From the NCBI RefSeq assembly GCF_027938815.1, contig NZ_CP115913.1, positions 2,080,001 through 2,144,000 of the forward strand: 64,000 nucleotides of DNA, in the 5' to 3' direction. The position numbers and the translations under genes were made by a program. A model generated the notes under the pieces. It worked only from the letters and a program-made list of their open reading frames with translations, was not told the DNA's origin and did no database searches. Source of the stretch: Oceanirhabdus sp. W0125-5. Its GTDB lineage: Bacteria > Bacillota > Clostridia > Clostridiales > Clostridiaceae. Shown piece by piece: positions 26,073 through 33,970 of this stretch. Each line of letters begins with the position of its first letter. The stretch's first letter is position 1.

Positions 26073-26104
26073 AAGACAGGAATTAGAGTTAGGATTCCTG
26101 TCTT
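26073..26104. terminator. terminator of small secreted protein gene
   Basis: AAGACAGGAAT / ATTCCTGTCTT, 11-bp perfect arms, 10-nt loop. On the minus strand it lies 27 bp past the stop at 26131 with a T-rich tail. Confidence 0.75.
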
Positions 26105-26130
26105 GGATTTTAAATAAAAGATTTTACTAA

Positions 26131-26490
26131 TTAGTATTGAAATACTTTATATATAAAGTTAAAAATTGTAGAATTCTTCATTAATCCTGAAACTTGCATA
26201 GTTTTTCCTTCATGGATTTTAAATTGCTCAGCAGAAGCTTTTAAATTGTATTCTTCTCCAGAACGTGTTACAAGTTTAACTATATAAAGTGGATCATTTG
26301 GTCCTGGCTCTACAAGATAATAGATAGGTTGAAGTTTTAAAGTACCTGTTACTGTTACCTTTTTAGCTTTTTCAGAAAGGTCGTTAATTGAATTTACTTG
26401 TCCTTGATTTGATGAATTTATAGCTGCAAAAGCAGGTGTTCCTATTAATAATGATGCAGATAAACTAATACCTAATAATTTTTTTAACAT
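26131..26490 (-). CDS. small secreted protein, OB-fold-like
   Basis: 119 residues with a standard signal peptide (KKLLGISLSASLLIGTPAFA, cleavage after AFA), so secreted without an anchor. The mature 95 residues contain VTVTGTLKLQPIYYL, the strand LYIVKLVTRSGEEYNL, and EGKTMQVSGLMKNS, which together look like a small beta barrel of the OB type, but no named family is certain. Monocistronic; RBS GAGGAG precedes ATG 26490 (minus strand). No informative neighbours. Confidence 0.7.
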   Translation of the reverse strand: MLKKLLGISLSASLLIGTPAFAAINSSNQGQVNSINDLSEKAKKVTVTGTLKLQPIYYLVEPGPNDPLYIVKLVTRSGEEYNLKASAEQFKIHEGKTMQVSGLMKNSTIFNFIYKVFQY

Positions 26491-26734
26491 TAAATCATCT
26501 CCTCTATAAATTATTTACCAATACATACTAACATGTAAAAGATGTAATTTACAATATTTTCGTGAAATATTTAACAAAATTAACAAAAAATTATAAATTT
26601 CATTAATGATATTTATTAAATTAATTTATAGGTGATAATATTGATAAAATTGTTAAATGGTAGTATAATCAACAAATATATAGTAAGACAAACGGCGTAT
26701 ACATCATAATATAGAAATTTACAAGGAGATAAAC

Positions 26735-27409
26735 ATGGAAAATATAAAGATATATCCAAACAAAGCAAGATTAGTTTTTATAACATTTTTAGGGATTATG
26801 ATGACAGCAGCATCAGTTTATATTACGTTATTCATTAAAGAAAAGGGGATTACATTTTCTTTGTCAGGTGCTATAGGAGGAATAACTGGATTTGGTATAT
26901 TACTCTCAATAAGCTATTACAAAACAAGAAAAAGTTCAGATACAGCAAAAGAACTATTTAGCTTATATTATATAAAATATTTTTTAATATTTGTTCTTAT
27001 AATGGTAAGTGGTTTACTTATAGATGAGAGGATATATTTTTTTATTGTTGGATTAATTGGAACAGCATTCTTCGGACTGTGTACAAGCTACTTTATTTAT
27101 AGGATAATTAAAAATACACCTTCATTAGAGATGACAGCAAAAGGAATTATTTATAATTCAAGTATGACAAGTGTAGGACAAGTTTCTTGGAATGAAATTA
27201 AAGAGGTATTTACTTATGTTGAAATGAACAATAAAATGTTAGCAATTGTTCCTTATGATATGAATGATATAAGAAGCAGACAAGGGAAAATACAAAAATT
27301 ACTTACTAAAAAGCAAAAATTTATTAGTATAGCACATACCACAGTATCTATGAGTCTAGAAGAACTTGAAGAAGAAATGAAATTAAGAATTTCTCTGATT
27401 AATAATTAA
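26735..27409 (+). CDS. membrane protein of STM3941 type
   Basis: 224 residues. Four hydrophobic segments: LVFITFLGIMMTAASVYI (12-29), GAIGGITGFGILLSI, FLIFVLIMVSGLLI and FFIVGLIGTAFFGLCTSY. After them a cytoplasmic beta-rich PH-like part with TAKGIIYNSS and WNEIKEVF, and a helical end SMSLEELEEEM. This order (IYP start, two TM pairs, then TxxGI and WxxI) fits the uncharacterised STM3941 family as I remember it. Function unknown. RBS CAAGGAGAT before ATG 26735; monocistronic with a bidirectional terminator. Confidence 0.65.
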   Translation: MENIKIYPNKARLVFITFLGIMMTAASVYITLFIKEKGITFSLSGAIGGITGFGILLSISYYKTRKSSDTAKELFSLYYIKYFLIFVLIMVSGLLIDERIYFFIVGLIGTAFFGLCTSYFIYRIIKNTPSLEMTAKGIIYNSSMTSVGQVSWNEIKEVFTYVEMNNKMLAIVPYDMNDIRSRQGKIQKLLTKKQKFISIAHTTVSMSLEELEEEMKLRISLINN

Positions 27410-27432
27410 GCATAATAAAAGAATGATGATAT

Positions 27433-27462
27433 AAAAGGGAGTCAATTTATAGACTCCCTTTT
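27433..27462. terminator. bidirectional terminator
   Basis: AAAAGGGAGTC / GACTCCCTTTT, 11-bp perfect arms with an 8-nt loop, between STM3941-type gene (+) and the nhaC remnant (-). Confidence 0.88.
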
Positions 27463-27471
27463 GATATTAAA

Positions 27472-28398
27472 TTAAGCCTTTTGTTCAATCTTTTCTTGTG
27501 ACACTTCGGGAGCATCATCAACCTTCTTACCAACTAATTTTATTATGAAGAATGCTGCTATAAATCCTATTATTAATACTAATATAGGGAATACAATTGT
27601 CACTACTTTAGATGATGGTAAGAACAATAATGGTATATATCCAACTACTAATGCTATACCAGCGACAGTAAGTGCATAAGGCATTTGAGTCTTAACATGA
27701 TCTAAATGGTCACAGGCTGAAGACATTGAACTCATAATTGTGGTATCTGAAATAGGTGAACAGTGGTCACCAAATACAGCGCCAGTGAATACAGAACCTA
27801 TTGTTTCATATAGTAATAATCCAGTGTCACCACCGCTTATTTCAAAAAGTATAGGTACAGCGATAGGCATCATTATTGCTGTTGTACCCCAAGAGGTACC
27901 TGTTGAAAATGCTATAATACATGATAGAAGGAATACAGCCATTGGAATTATTCCAGGAGAAACTTTATCAGTTAATATAGCACTTAAATATTTAGCAGTA
28001 CCTAAGTCTTTACATATAGAACCGATACCCCATGCAAGAACAAGTACCATAATTGCTATAACTAATGATTTAGCACCATCAATCCATGCTTCCATAGTTT
28101 CTTTAAAAGTTAAGATTCTTTGAGATAATACAAGTATAAATGCTACAATTGTTCCAGAGAAGGATGCCCACATCATAGCAACAGAAGCATTAGACTTTCC
28201 TAATATATTAATCATAACATCGAATTTAAATGGAGTATCTTGTACTTGCTGAATTAGTGCAGTATTGTCTCCACTTAAAATTGCATTACGTCCATTTATG
28301 AATAATCCAACTACCACCATTATGATTATTGTTAGTATTGGTAGTATTGCATTTATCATTCTAATAGGTGTACCTTCTTTAACGTAACTATCAGAAGT
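27472..28398 (-). pseudogene. nhaC: Na+/H+ antiporter NhaC, N-terminal half lost
   Basis: The frame reads into the C-terminal two-thirds of an NhaC-family antiporter: ILTFKETMEAWIDGAKSL, GTSWGTTAIMMPIA, GAVFGDHCSPISDTTIMSS and VKTQMPYALTVAG are hallmark stretches. Family proteins are about 450-500 residues. Here translation-like sequence continues upstream of ATG 28359 (YVKEGTPIRMINAILP) without a start or RBS and then meets the left hairpin of an IS element at 28398. The missing N-terminal half is not found on the other side of the element (30103-30900), so this is not a simple insertion: a deletion or rearrangement has occurred. The remaining part would lack several membrane helices and is presumably inactive. 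Confidence 0.85.
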
Positions 28399-28422
28399 CT
28401 CCCATCTTCTATAAGTGGGAGA
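28398..28422. repeat. left-end hairpin of IS element
   Basis: TCTCCCA-T-CTT, loop CTAT, AAG-TGGGAGA: a 10-bp stem with a bulged T, the type of imperfect hairpin recognised by IS605 transposases. Confidence 0.75.
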
Positions 28423-28454
28423 TGAATGCGTAATCTTAATACTTTTACATGGAT

Positions 28455-28566
28455 AAAAAAGGCGCTTCGCGCTTCGCTATGGAACCCTATGGTTCCCTTC
28501 GACGCAACTAACGTTGCTGAGCACCCTCCTTAAACCGGCAGGGGAATACTTCCCCTACAACCCCTT
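28455..28566 (-). ncRNA. candidate structured RNA in the IS left end
   Basis: Markedly GC-richer than its surroundings, with four consecutive hairpins (plus coordinates): GCGC/GCGC at 28462-28472, GGAACC/GGTTCC at 28481-28496, GCAAC/GTTGC at 28504-28517 and GGGGAA/TTCCCC at 28541-28555. Read on the minus strand the last hairpin (GCGCGAAGCGC) is followed by C and six T, i.e. a terminator, so a short RNA antisense to the tnpB direction is likely. No ORF explains the region. Confidence 0.45.
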
Positions 28567-28768
28567 CATTTTTTTATTCTTTAGAAATTGCATTGGTGAA
28601 TTTTACACAAACGTTCAACTTAATGATATAAGCAACATTTCATGTGATAATTTCCTTATGAAACTTTTCAATTTCCTAAAGAATAAAAAAATATAAATGT
28701 GAAATAATAAGAATGAATGTTCTCATGATTCGTTATGATTGTAATGAAAAGTAAAGGTGTTGAAAGTA

Positions 28769-29969
28769 ATGAAAATCAACAAAGCATATAAATTCAGAAT
28801 GTATCCAAATGAAAATCAAATAGAGATTATTGAAAAATCTTTTGGTTGTTCAAGATATGTATATAATCATTTCTTAAACCAAAGGAATGAAATATATAAA
28901 GCTGAAAAAAGATGTATGAAATATACAGAACAACAAAATCAATTACCAAGTATGAAAAAAGAACTTGTGTGGCTTAAAGAAATTGATAGTACATCGCTGC
29001 AGATGTCACTAAGAAATCTTGATGCTGCATTCAAAAATTTCTTTGAAGGTAGAGCAGACAGACCAAAATTCAAAAGTAAAAGAGACAACTATAGAGATTC
29101 TACCGTGAAATTTGATTTATACATGTATCAAAATATCGATGGTTCTACGATTTTTGTACATGTATAAATCAAGTATTGAACTGAGATATCTATATAAAAC
29201 ATATACAAGTAATTTTGTGAATAACAATATTGAAATAAAAAAAGATAAAATAAAACTGCCTAAATTGAAATATGTTAATGCAAAAATTCATAGATATTTT
29301 GAAGGTAGAGTAATAAACGCTACTGTTTCTAAAACATCAAGTGGTAAATATTTTGTATCTATATGTGTTGAAACAAAGATAGAGCCATTAAAAAAAGTAT
29401 CGGGGAATGTTGGTATAGACTTAGGGTTATGTCATTTTGCAATATTATCAAATGGTGAAAAGATTGAAAATCCGAAGTATCTAAAAAAGTCATTAGATAA
29501 ATTGGCAAAGGAACAAAGAAAATTAAGTAGTAAAGAAAAAGGCAGTAACAATTGGAATAAGCAAAGAATAAAGGTTGCTAGACTACATGAACGTATATCT
29601 AATCAAAGATTAGACTTCATCCATAAGCTATCTAAAAGAATTATAAGCGATAATCAAGTTATAATTCTTGAAGATTTATCAGTTAAAAATATGATGAAGA
29701 ATGATAAATTAGCTCAAAGTATTTCAGATGTTAGTTGGTATAAATTTGTTACTATTCTAGATTATAAGGCAAAATGGTATGCAAGAAAAATTCATAAAAT
29801 AAATAGATGGTATCCGTCATCTAAAACATGCAATAATTGTGGTCATGTTTTAGATGAAATGCCACTACATATAAGAGAATGGAAATGTCCTAAATGCGAT
29901 AGCATTCATGATAGGGATATAAATGCCAGTAGGAATATCTTGAAGCAAGGGTTATTAGAAATTGCCTAA
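28769..29969 (+). pseudogene. tnpB: tnpB, RNA-guided nuclease, frame-disrupted
   Basis: Two overlapping frames together encode one TnpB. The first (28769-29167) begins KINKAYKFRMYPNENQ and runs to KFKSKRDNYR. The second resumes at YTSNFVNNN (29202) and contains the whole RuvC nuclease: GIDLGL (catalytic Asp), VIILEDLSVKNM (Glu), zinc finger CNNCGH/CPKCD and HDRDINASRNI (Asp). Between the two, 106 bp (29096-29201) are out of register, contain a stop and an internal 16-bp inverted repeat, and shift the frame by one. Intact proteins of this family would be about 365-370 residues. ATG 28769 follows AAAGGTG. The element probably lost nuclease activity unless the second frame is translated alone. 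Confidence 0.85.
29112..29172. repeat. 16-bp inverted repeat inside tnpB
   Basis: TTGATTTATACATGTA (29112-29127) and its exact complement TACATGTATAAATCAA (29157-29172), 29 bp apart. It lies inside the 106-bp out-of-register segment of tnpB. Confidence 0.85.
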
Positions 29970-30102
29970 AAAAAATAAGAACCGTAGGTCTTACGGGGAT
30001 TGCCTGTGGAGAAAGTAGATTGCGAAATCTGTGAAGCAGGAAAAGTTCTTGGATATACCAAGAAGCCCCCACTTCAGCGTGAGTAAGTGGAGGGAGAGTT
30101 CA
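29970..30102 (+). ncRNA. candidate omega (reRNA) guide scaffold of TnpB
   Basis: The 133 bp from the tnpB stop to the right end are non-coding and structured: CTTGG/CCAAG around 30049-30062, AGATT/AATCT near 30018-30032, and the terminal hairpin at 30066-30094. In IS605 elements the omega RNA spans the tnpB 3' end to the right end, and its guide is the flanking host DNA. Here the guide would begin near 30103 (AGAATGAAATTTATC). Confidence 0.6.
30066..30094. repeat. right-end hairpin of IS element
   Basis: CCCCCACTT, loop, AAGTGGAGGG with one mismatch, preceding GAGAGTTCAC at the presumed right end. Confidence 0.7.
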
Positions 30103-30121
30103 CAGAATGAAATTTATCATT

Positions 30122-30156
30122 TTGGACAAACTAACTTAGTAATCTTGAAAGGGGTG
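30122..30156 (+). repeat. leader repeat, copy A
   Basis: 35 nt from TTGGACAAACTAAC to GAAAGGGGTG, ending in the RBS of the 36-residue protein. Copy B at 30352 matches at 32 of 35 positions. Confidence 0.85.
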
Positions 30157-30164
30157 CAAAATAA

Positions 30165-30275
30165 ATGTCTAAAGGAAAAATTGATTTAGATAAAATAGAA
30201 GTTAATGTAAAAACCTATTATTACGATAAGACTAAAAAACATCCAAATCAACATGACAAAAAAAAGAAAAAATAA
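30165..30275 (+). CDS. small basic protein 1 (36 aa)
   Basis: 36 codons with a strong RBS (AAAGGGGTG) 9 bases upstream of ATG. Sequence begins MSKGKIDLDKIEV, then TYYYDKTKKHPNQ, ending in a run of lysines. No transmembrane segment, no cysteines; strongly basic, likely nucleic-acid or polyanion binding (inference). Its first residues M-S-K-G-K-I match those of the next small protein (M-A-R-G-K-I), and both follow the same leader, so they are paralogues from a tandem duplication. Not recognised. Real coding status rests on the RBS, the paired copy and the ORF-wide codon bias. Confidence 0.6.
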   Translation: MSKGKIDLDKIEVNVKTYYYDKTKKHPNQHDKKKKK

Positions 30276-30351
30276 TGAAGTCAGAACTCAAAGTCAATTT
30301 AGGAACAACTTCTGACTGGTGCTAAAATTTTCAAGGATAAAATATTCAATC

Positions 30352-30386
30352 TTGGACAAACTAATTTTGTAATCTTGAAAGGAGTG
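30352..30386 (+). repeat. leader repeat, copy B
   Basis: 35 nt from TTGGACAAACTAAT to GAAAGGAGTG, ending in the RBS of the 40-residue protein; 32 of 35 identical to copy A. Confidence 0.85.
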
Positions 30387-30393
30387 TATTCTA

Positions 30394-30516
30394 ATGGCAA
30401 GGGGTAAAATTCAAGAGCTAGATAAGAAAAAGACTAACATGAGAACTAAGCAAACTGATAATAGTGAAATTCAACCAAAACAAAGTGATGTAAAAGCAGG
30501 AAGAAACAATAGGTAA
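30394..30516 (+). CDS. small basic protein 2 (40 aa)
   Basis: 40 codons; RBS AAAGGAGTG with ATG 7 bases later. MARGKIQELDKKKTN.., then Gln/Asn/Lys-rich, ending VKAGRNNR. It shares the start M-(S/A)-(K/R)-G-K-I and the preceding leader with small protein 1, but not the C-terminal half. No hydrophobic segment. Disordered and basic by composition. Unknown function; the resemblance to small spore or nucleoid proteins is only compositional. Confidence 0.6.
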   Translation: MARGKIQELDKKKTNMRTKQTDNSEIQPKQSDVKAGRNNR

Positions 30517-30575
30517 ATTGAGTTCTCAGATTAAAAGTCATTACAAAAGAAAATTATTATAGGGAAGGTGTAAAG

Positions 30576-30731
30576 ATGACAGATAATCGTTACGGCACAA
30601 GAAAAACAAGTAACATTGATGTTGCAAGAGATGATGTCCTTAAACCTAGAAGAAATGACAGAAAGAAAAAAAACGAAGCAGAATATAGAACTTTTGCAGG
30701 AGATCCTATAGATAAAATAGGTAAAAATTAA
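30576..30731 (+). CDS. small basic protein 3 (51 aa)
   Basis: 51 codons; RBS GGGAAGGTG 7 bases before ATG 30576. MTDNRYGTRKTSNIDVARDD, then KPRRNDRKKKNEAEYRTFAG and a conserved-looking end DPIDKIGKN. Highly charged, soluble, no cysteines. Lacks the duplicated leader but is in the same orientation 59 bp after small protein 2 and ahead of a strong terminator, so all three probably form one transcript. Family not recognised. Confidence 0.6.
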   Translation: MTDNRYGTRKTSNIDVARDDVLKPRRNDRKKKNEAEYRTFAGDPIDKIGKN

Positions 30732-30751
30732 ATATTGTAAATCATAAATTG

Positions 30752-30782
30752 AATTCCAGCAAATTTGCTGGAATTTTTATTT
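30752..30782 (+). terminator. terminator of the small-protein cassette
   Basis: Perfect 24-nt palindrome: AATTCCAGCAAA next to TTTGCTGGAATT, followed by TTTAT. It separates the cassette from the ABC transporter operon. Confidence 0.85.
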
Positions 30783-30899
30783 TGAAAAAATAATTCAACT
30801 TTCTTTATTTTTTCTTTATTTTTATCAAATAAATTCTAAAGAATAATATTTTACAATTATTATATGGATTGGTAAAAATAATACATAAGGAGTAAATTT

Positions 30900-31586
30900 A
30901 TGATAAAGATAACTAATGTATCAAAGGAATTTAGCAGTGGAGAAAATAAGCAAGTTGTTCTTAAAAATATAAACTTCAGTATAGAAAGAGGTGAATTTAT
31001 TACTATAATGGGTCCGTCAGGTGGAGGAAAATCTACTTTACTATACACAATAGCATTGTTAAGTGATCCAAGCACTGGAGAAGTTTATTATAACGGTAAA
31101 AAGGTAAATTACAAAAAAGAAAAGCAGTTAGAAAGATATAGGAGAGAAAACGTAGGCTTGATCTTTCAAAATTCAAATTTAATAAGTTGTTTATCACCTT
31201 TAGAAAACTTAATTATTGCCATGAACTCAAAGGAAAGCTACAGGGAAAAGAAAAAAAAAGCGGAAGAACTCTTAGATAAAGTAGGATTACTAAATAAAAA
31301 AAATAGTAAAATCTCATCCCTTTCAGGTGGAGAAGCTCAAAGGGTATCAGTTATTAGAGCTTTGGTAAATAAGCCTAAAATAATTTTATGTGATGAGCCA
31401 ACAGGAGCGTTAGATTCTAGTAACAGTAAAAATGTTATTGATCTTTTATTACAAATAAGAAAAGAAACTAACTGTTCCTTAGTCATTGTAACCCATGATG
31501 AAAAAATGGGTAAGCTTGGTGAACGGCAAATATATTTAAAGGATGGTGAGATACATGAGATGGTTGGAAATCTTCAAGCTATATAA
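30900..31586 (+). CDS. ABC transporter ATPase, MacB/BceA type
   Basis: 228 residues, single nucleotide-binding domain: Walker A GPSGGGKSTLL (about residues 38-48), Q-loop in LIFQNSN, signature LSGGEAQRVSV (about 140), Walker B IILCDEPTGALD, H-loop VTHDEK. The close match to the LolD/MacB/BceA class and the FtsX-type permease that overlaps its 3' end mark a mechanotransmission exporter or peptide-antibiotic sensing module. RBS AAGGAG precedes ATG 30900. First gene of a four-gene operon with a two-component system. Confidence 0.93.
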   Translation: MIKITNVSKEFSSGENKQVVLKNINFSIERGEFITIMGPSGGGKSTLLYTIALLSDPSTGEVYYNGKKVNYKKEKQLERYRRENVGLIFQNSNLISCLSPLENLIIAMNSKESYREKKKKAEELLDKVGLLNKKNSKISSLSGGEAQRVSVIRALVNKPKIILCDEPTGALDSSNSKNVIDLLLQIRKETNCSLVIVTHDEKMGKLGERQIYLKDGEIHEMVGNLQAI

Positions 31587-33894
31587 TTTGAAATTACTAA
31601 AAAAAGATAAAGTAATTCTGATTTTTACTGCAATATCAATATTAATAACAGTAAGTATTTCTTTAATAATACCTCAGGTTGATTTTGAAAATAAGAAATT
31701 TATACAGAACAAGATTAATGAGCTAAATGGTGGCGACTTAAAGGTTATAGTGGAGTATCCTTCAGTTGAATTTGAAGAAAAACTGGTAGAGCTAAAAAAT
31801 AGGGGACTTAAGGTAAGAACTTTTAGCAATGAAGTAGCTTTTTTTCCTAAAGGAGATATTAATTTTGTTAGTAAACTAATAAGAGGAGAATTTGGTTTAA
31901 ATGATAATGAAATAATTTTATACTCAAATATTGCTAAAAAGTTAAATGTTAAAGTTGATGATACTGTGTGTATTAAAGCAAATGGCATAGATAATAAAAA
32001 GTATAAAATTAAAAATATAGAACTCATGGCAAGTGGTGTGGATACTGAATCAGAGATGCTTGGTTATGGCAAAATCCAAGGAGAAGAACCTAAAGATCCT
32101 ACTATTATCTTGATAACTGGGGCAAATGGTGAAAAATTAAAAGAAGAGTTAAAAAGTATTGAAAGAGGATACAAGTATTCATCCCTAGAAGATAAAAAGA
32201 AATCTCTAGAGAAGCAGTTATCAACTCAAATAACAGTTTTAAATATATTAAACACCATGGGATATATCTTATCTATAGTAACAATAGTTAGCAGTACCAT
32301 AATGCTTATTTTAAAAAGGAAAAAGGATATTGCAATACTTAAGATGGTATCTGTAGATAGCAAGGCTATAAAACGAGCAGTAAGAATGGAATTGAGTTTC
32401 TTAGTGATTGTTCCACATATCATAGCAGGGGTGATATGTTACCCATTAAGTAAAGTAATATTAAGCATAGCAGGAAATATAAGCAGTATTGTGCTTTCAA
32501 TAGATAATATCATGTTAATTTTAAAGGGATTAGCCATTAATGGAATGTTATTTTTAACCTTTTTAAGCTTAGCATTAGCTTTATTAAATTCCATTAAACC
32601 TTTATCAATTGTAAAAGAAGATGAAAAAGCAATGAAGAAAGCTAGTAAAAAGATTGTGGTAGGAACAGTAATTTTGATTCCTTTAATACTTGTAATTTAC
32701 TCTGTTTATTATATAAAAGATAGCTCTACTTTTGTGGGAAGTATAGGAATATTACTTTTTGTAACAGTATTTCTTGTTATTATATCAATAATTATAAAAG
32801 TTTTATCTAAGATGCCTTTAAGAAATTCAATAACATTATATAGTTTTAAAAGTATAAGAAAGAATTTCTTTTCTTTTGTTTTAGTTTTATTAAGCATAAC
32901 TTTAAGCTTATGGTTTGTTTTAATAGGATTTGGATTAGAAAATACTATAAAAACAAGCTTTAATAAGGATTTAGAAAGGAAGGTTCCGTACAATTATATT
33001 GTAGGTGGAGAAGGTGTAGAAGGTAATGAAAAAATATACAATATATTAAGTGAAAGTGAACAAGTTCAAGGGTTTAGTAAAATTTATATAAGGAGAGGCA
33101 AGGTTTTAAATGAAGAAATTGAAGCTAAAGGGGTTACTATTGGTGAACTAAAGGAGAATGAGTATGGAACTAAATTTGAAATTATAGAGGGAGATGACTT
33201 ATTCAAAGGAGACTCTAATGGGATTATTGTATCTCGAGCATATAAAGAGAAGTGTAATTTATCGTTAGGAAAAGAGTTGCAGATTGAAACAGCTAATGGA
33301 GTTTTTAATTATAAAGTTAAGGGGATTTACGAATGTTCCACTATAAACTCTAGTCAATTTTTGACTGAATATAGAGGGGATTATGATTCGCAGATTAATT
33401 TTTATGTTAAAGCTAATAATGATGATTTTCACAACTCTCTAAAAGAGTGTTTTATTGTAAACATTGATCAATTAGGAGATAGCCTTTCTGCTATGTTAAA
33501 TAAATTCTTAGGAATATTTAAAGTGTTGTGCTTTATCACAATGTTTTCAGCAATTTTATTTAATATAAACATGGTATATATGAATTATCAAGGTGAGGAA
33601 AAGGATGAAACTGTAATAAGAGCTTTGGGAATTGGGAAAAGCTTTTTATTAAAATATCAAAGTTTTAAAATATTAATAGTTATGGTAACAAGTATATTTA
33701 TGGCACTGGGATTATATTTTCTTATGATTGACTTGGTTTTTATGGCAGCTTTTAAAGGAGCTGTTCAGTTTTCAGTAGTAGATGTGATAATAACGATAAC
33801 AATATCCATAATACTATCTCTTATAAGTTTTAATTTCCCAATAAGAAAATTGCTTAGCAAGCATGAATATGAATTACTTAGAGAAGATGTATAA
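31555..33894 (+). CDS. FtsX-type ABC permease, peptide-sensing exporter
   Basis: About 779 residues. One N-terminal TM, a large extracytoplasmic domain (residues 45-215), a first FtsX triple-TM block (about 225-350), two central TMs (near 370-410), another extracytoplasmic domain, and a second FtsX block at the C-terminus with the usual VIRALGIGKSFLLKYQ coupling region. Ten or so TM in total, the size of BceB-like or MacB-like double-FtsX permeases. Start ATG 31555 is preferred (GGTGAG 4 bases upstream); ATG 31543 is possible. The gene overlaps the ATPase by about 30 bp. With the adjacent sensor kinase it probably detects and removes a membrane-active peptide. Confidence 0.88.
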   Translation: MRWLEIFKLYNLKLLKKDKVILIFTAISILITVSISLIIPQVDFENKKFIQNKINELNGGDLKVIVEYPSVEFEEKLVELKNRGLKVRTFSNEVAFFPKGDINFVSKLIRGEFGLNDNEIILYSNIAKKLNVKVDDTVCIKANGIDNKKYKIKNIELMASGVDTESEMLGYGKIQGEEPKDPTIILITGANGEKLKEELKSIERGYKYSSLEDKKKSLEKQLSTQITVLNILNTMGYILSIVTIVSSTIMLILKRKKDIAILKMVSVDSKAIKRAVRMELSFLVIVPHIIAGVICYPLSKVILSIAGNISSIVLSIDNIMLILKGLAINGMLFLTFLSLALALLNSIKPLSIVKEDEKAMKKASKKIVVGTVILIPLILVIYSVYYIKDSSTFVGSIGILLFVTVFLVIISIIIKVLSKMPLRNSITLYSFKSIRKNFFSFVLVLLSITLSLWFVLIGFGLENTIKTSFNKDLERKVPYNYIVGGEGVEGNEKIYNILSESEQVQGFSKIYIRRGKVLNEEIEAKGVTIGELKENEYGTKFEIIEGDDLFKGDSNGIIVSRAYKEKCNLSLGKELQIETANGVFNYKVKGIYECSTINSSQFLTEYRGDYDSQINFYVKANNDDFHNSLKECFIVNIDQLGDSLSAMLNKFLGIFKVLCFITMFSAILFNINMVYMNYQGEEKDETVIRALGIGKSFLLKYQSFKILIVMVTSIFMALGLYFLMIDLVFMAAFKGAVQFSVVDVIITITISIILSLISFNFPIRKLLSKHEYELLREDV

Positions 33895-33970
33895 TGTGAT
33901 TTTATTTCTAAATTAATAAAAATTTGGTAATATATATATAAGAAAAAAGTATAAGGAAGGTGGGGAGAGT

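Larger units (their letters stand above)
28398..30102 (+). mobile_element. IS200/IS605-type TnpB element (no tnpA)
   Basis: Bounded by subterminal hairpins rather than inverted repeats: left TCTCCCA..TGGGAGA at 28398-28422 and right CCCCCACTT..AAGTGGAGGG at 30066-30094, both with the shared stem CCCACTT/AAGTGGG. It carries only tnpB (disrupted) on the plus strand; no TnpA (HUH) gene is present, so it would be mobilised in trans. End points are approximate: the right end is placed after GTTCAC and the left end could extend a few bases to 28383. Confidence 0.8.

Noticed and set aside
28514-28696. 60-codon ORF in the IS left end
   Set aside because: It lies in the hairpin-rich segment, has no RBS and no similarity to TnpA; structure explains the region better.
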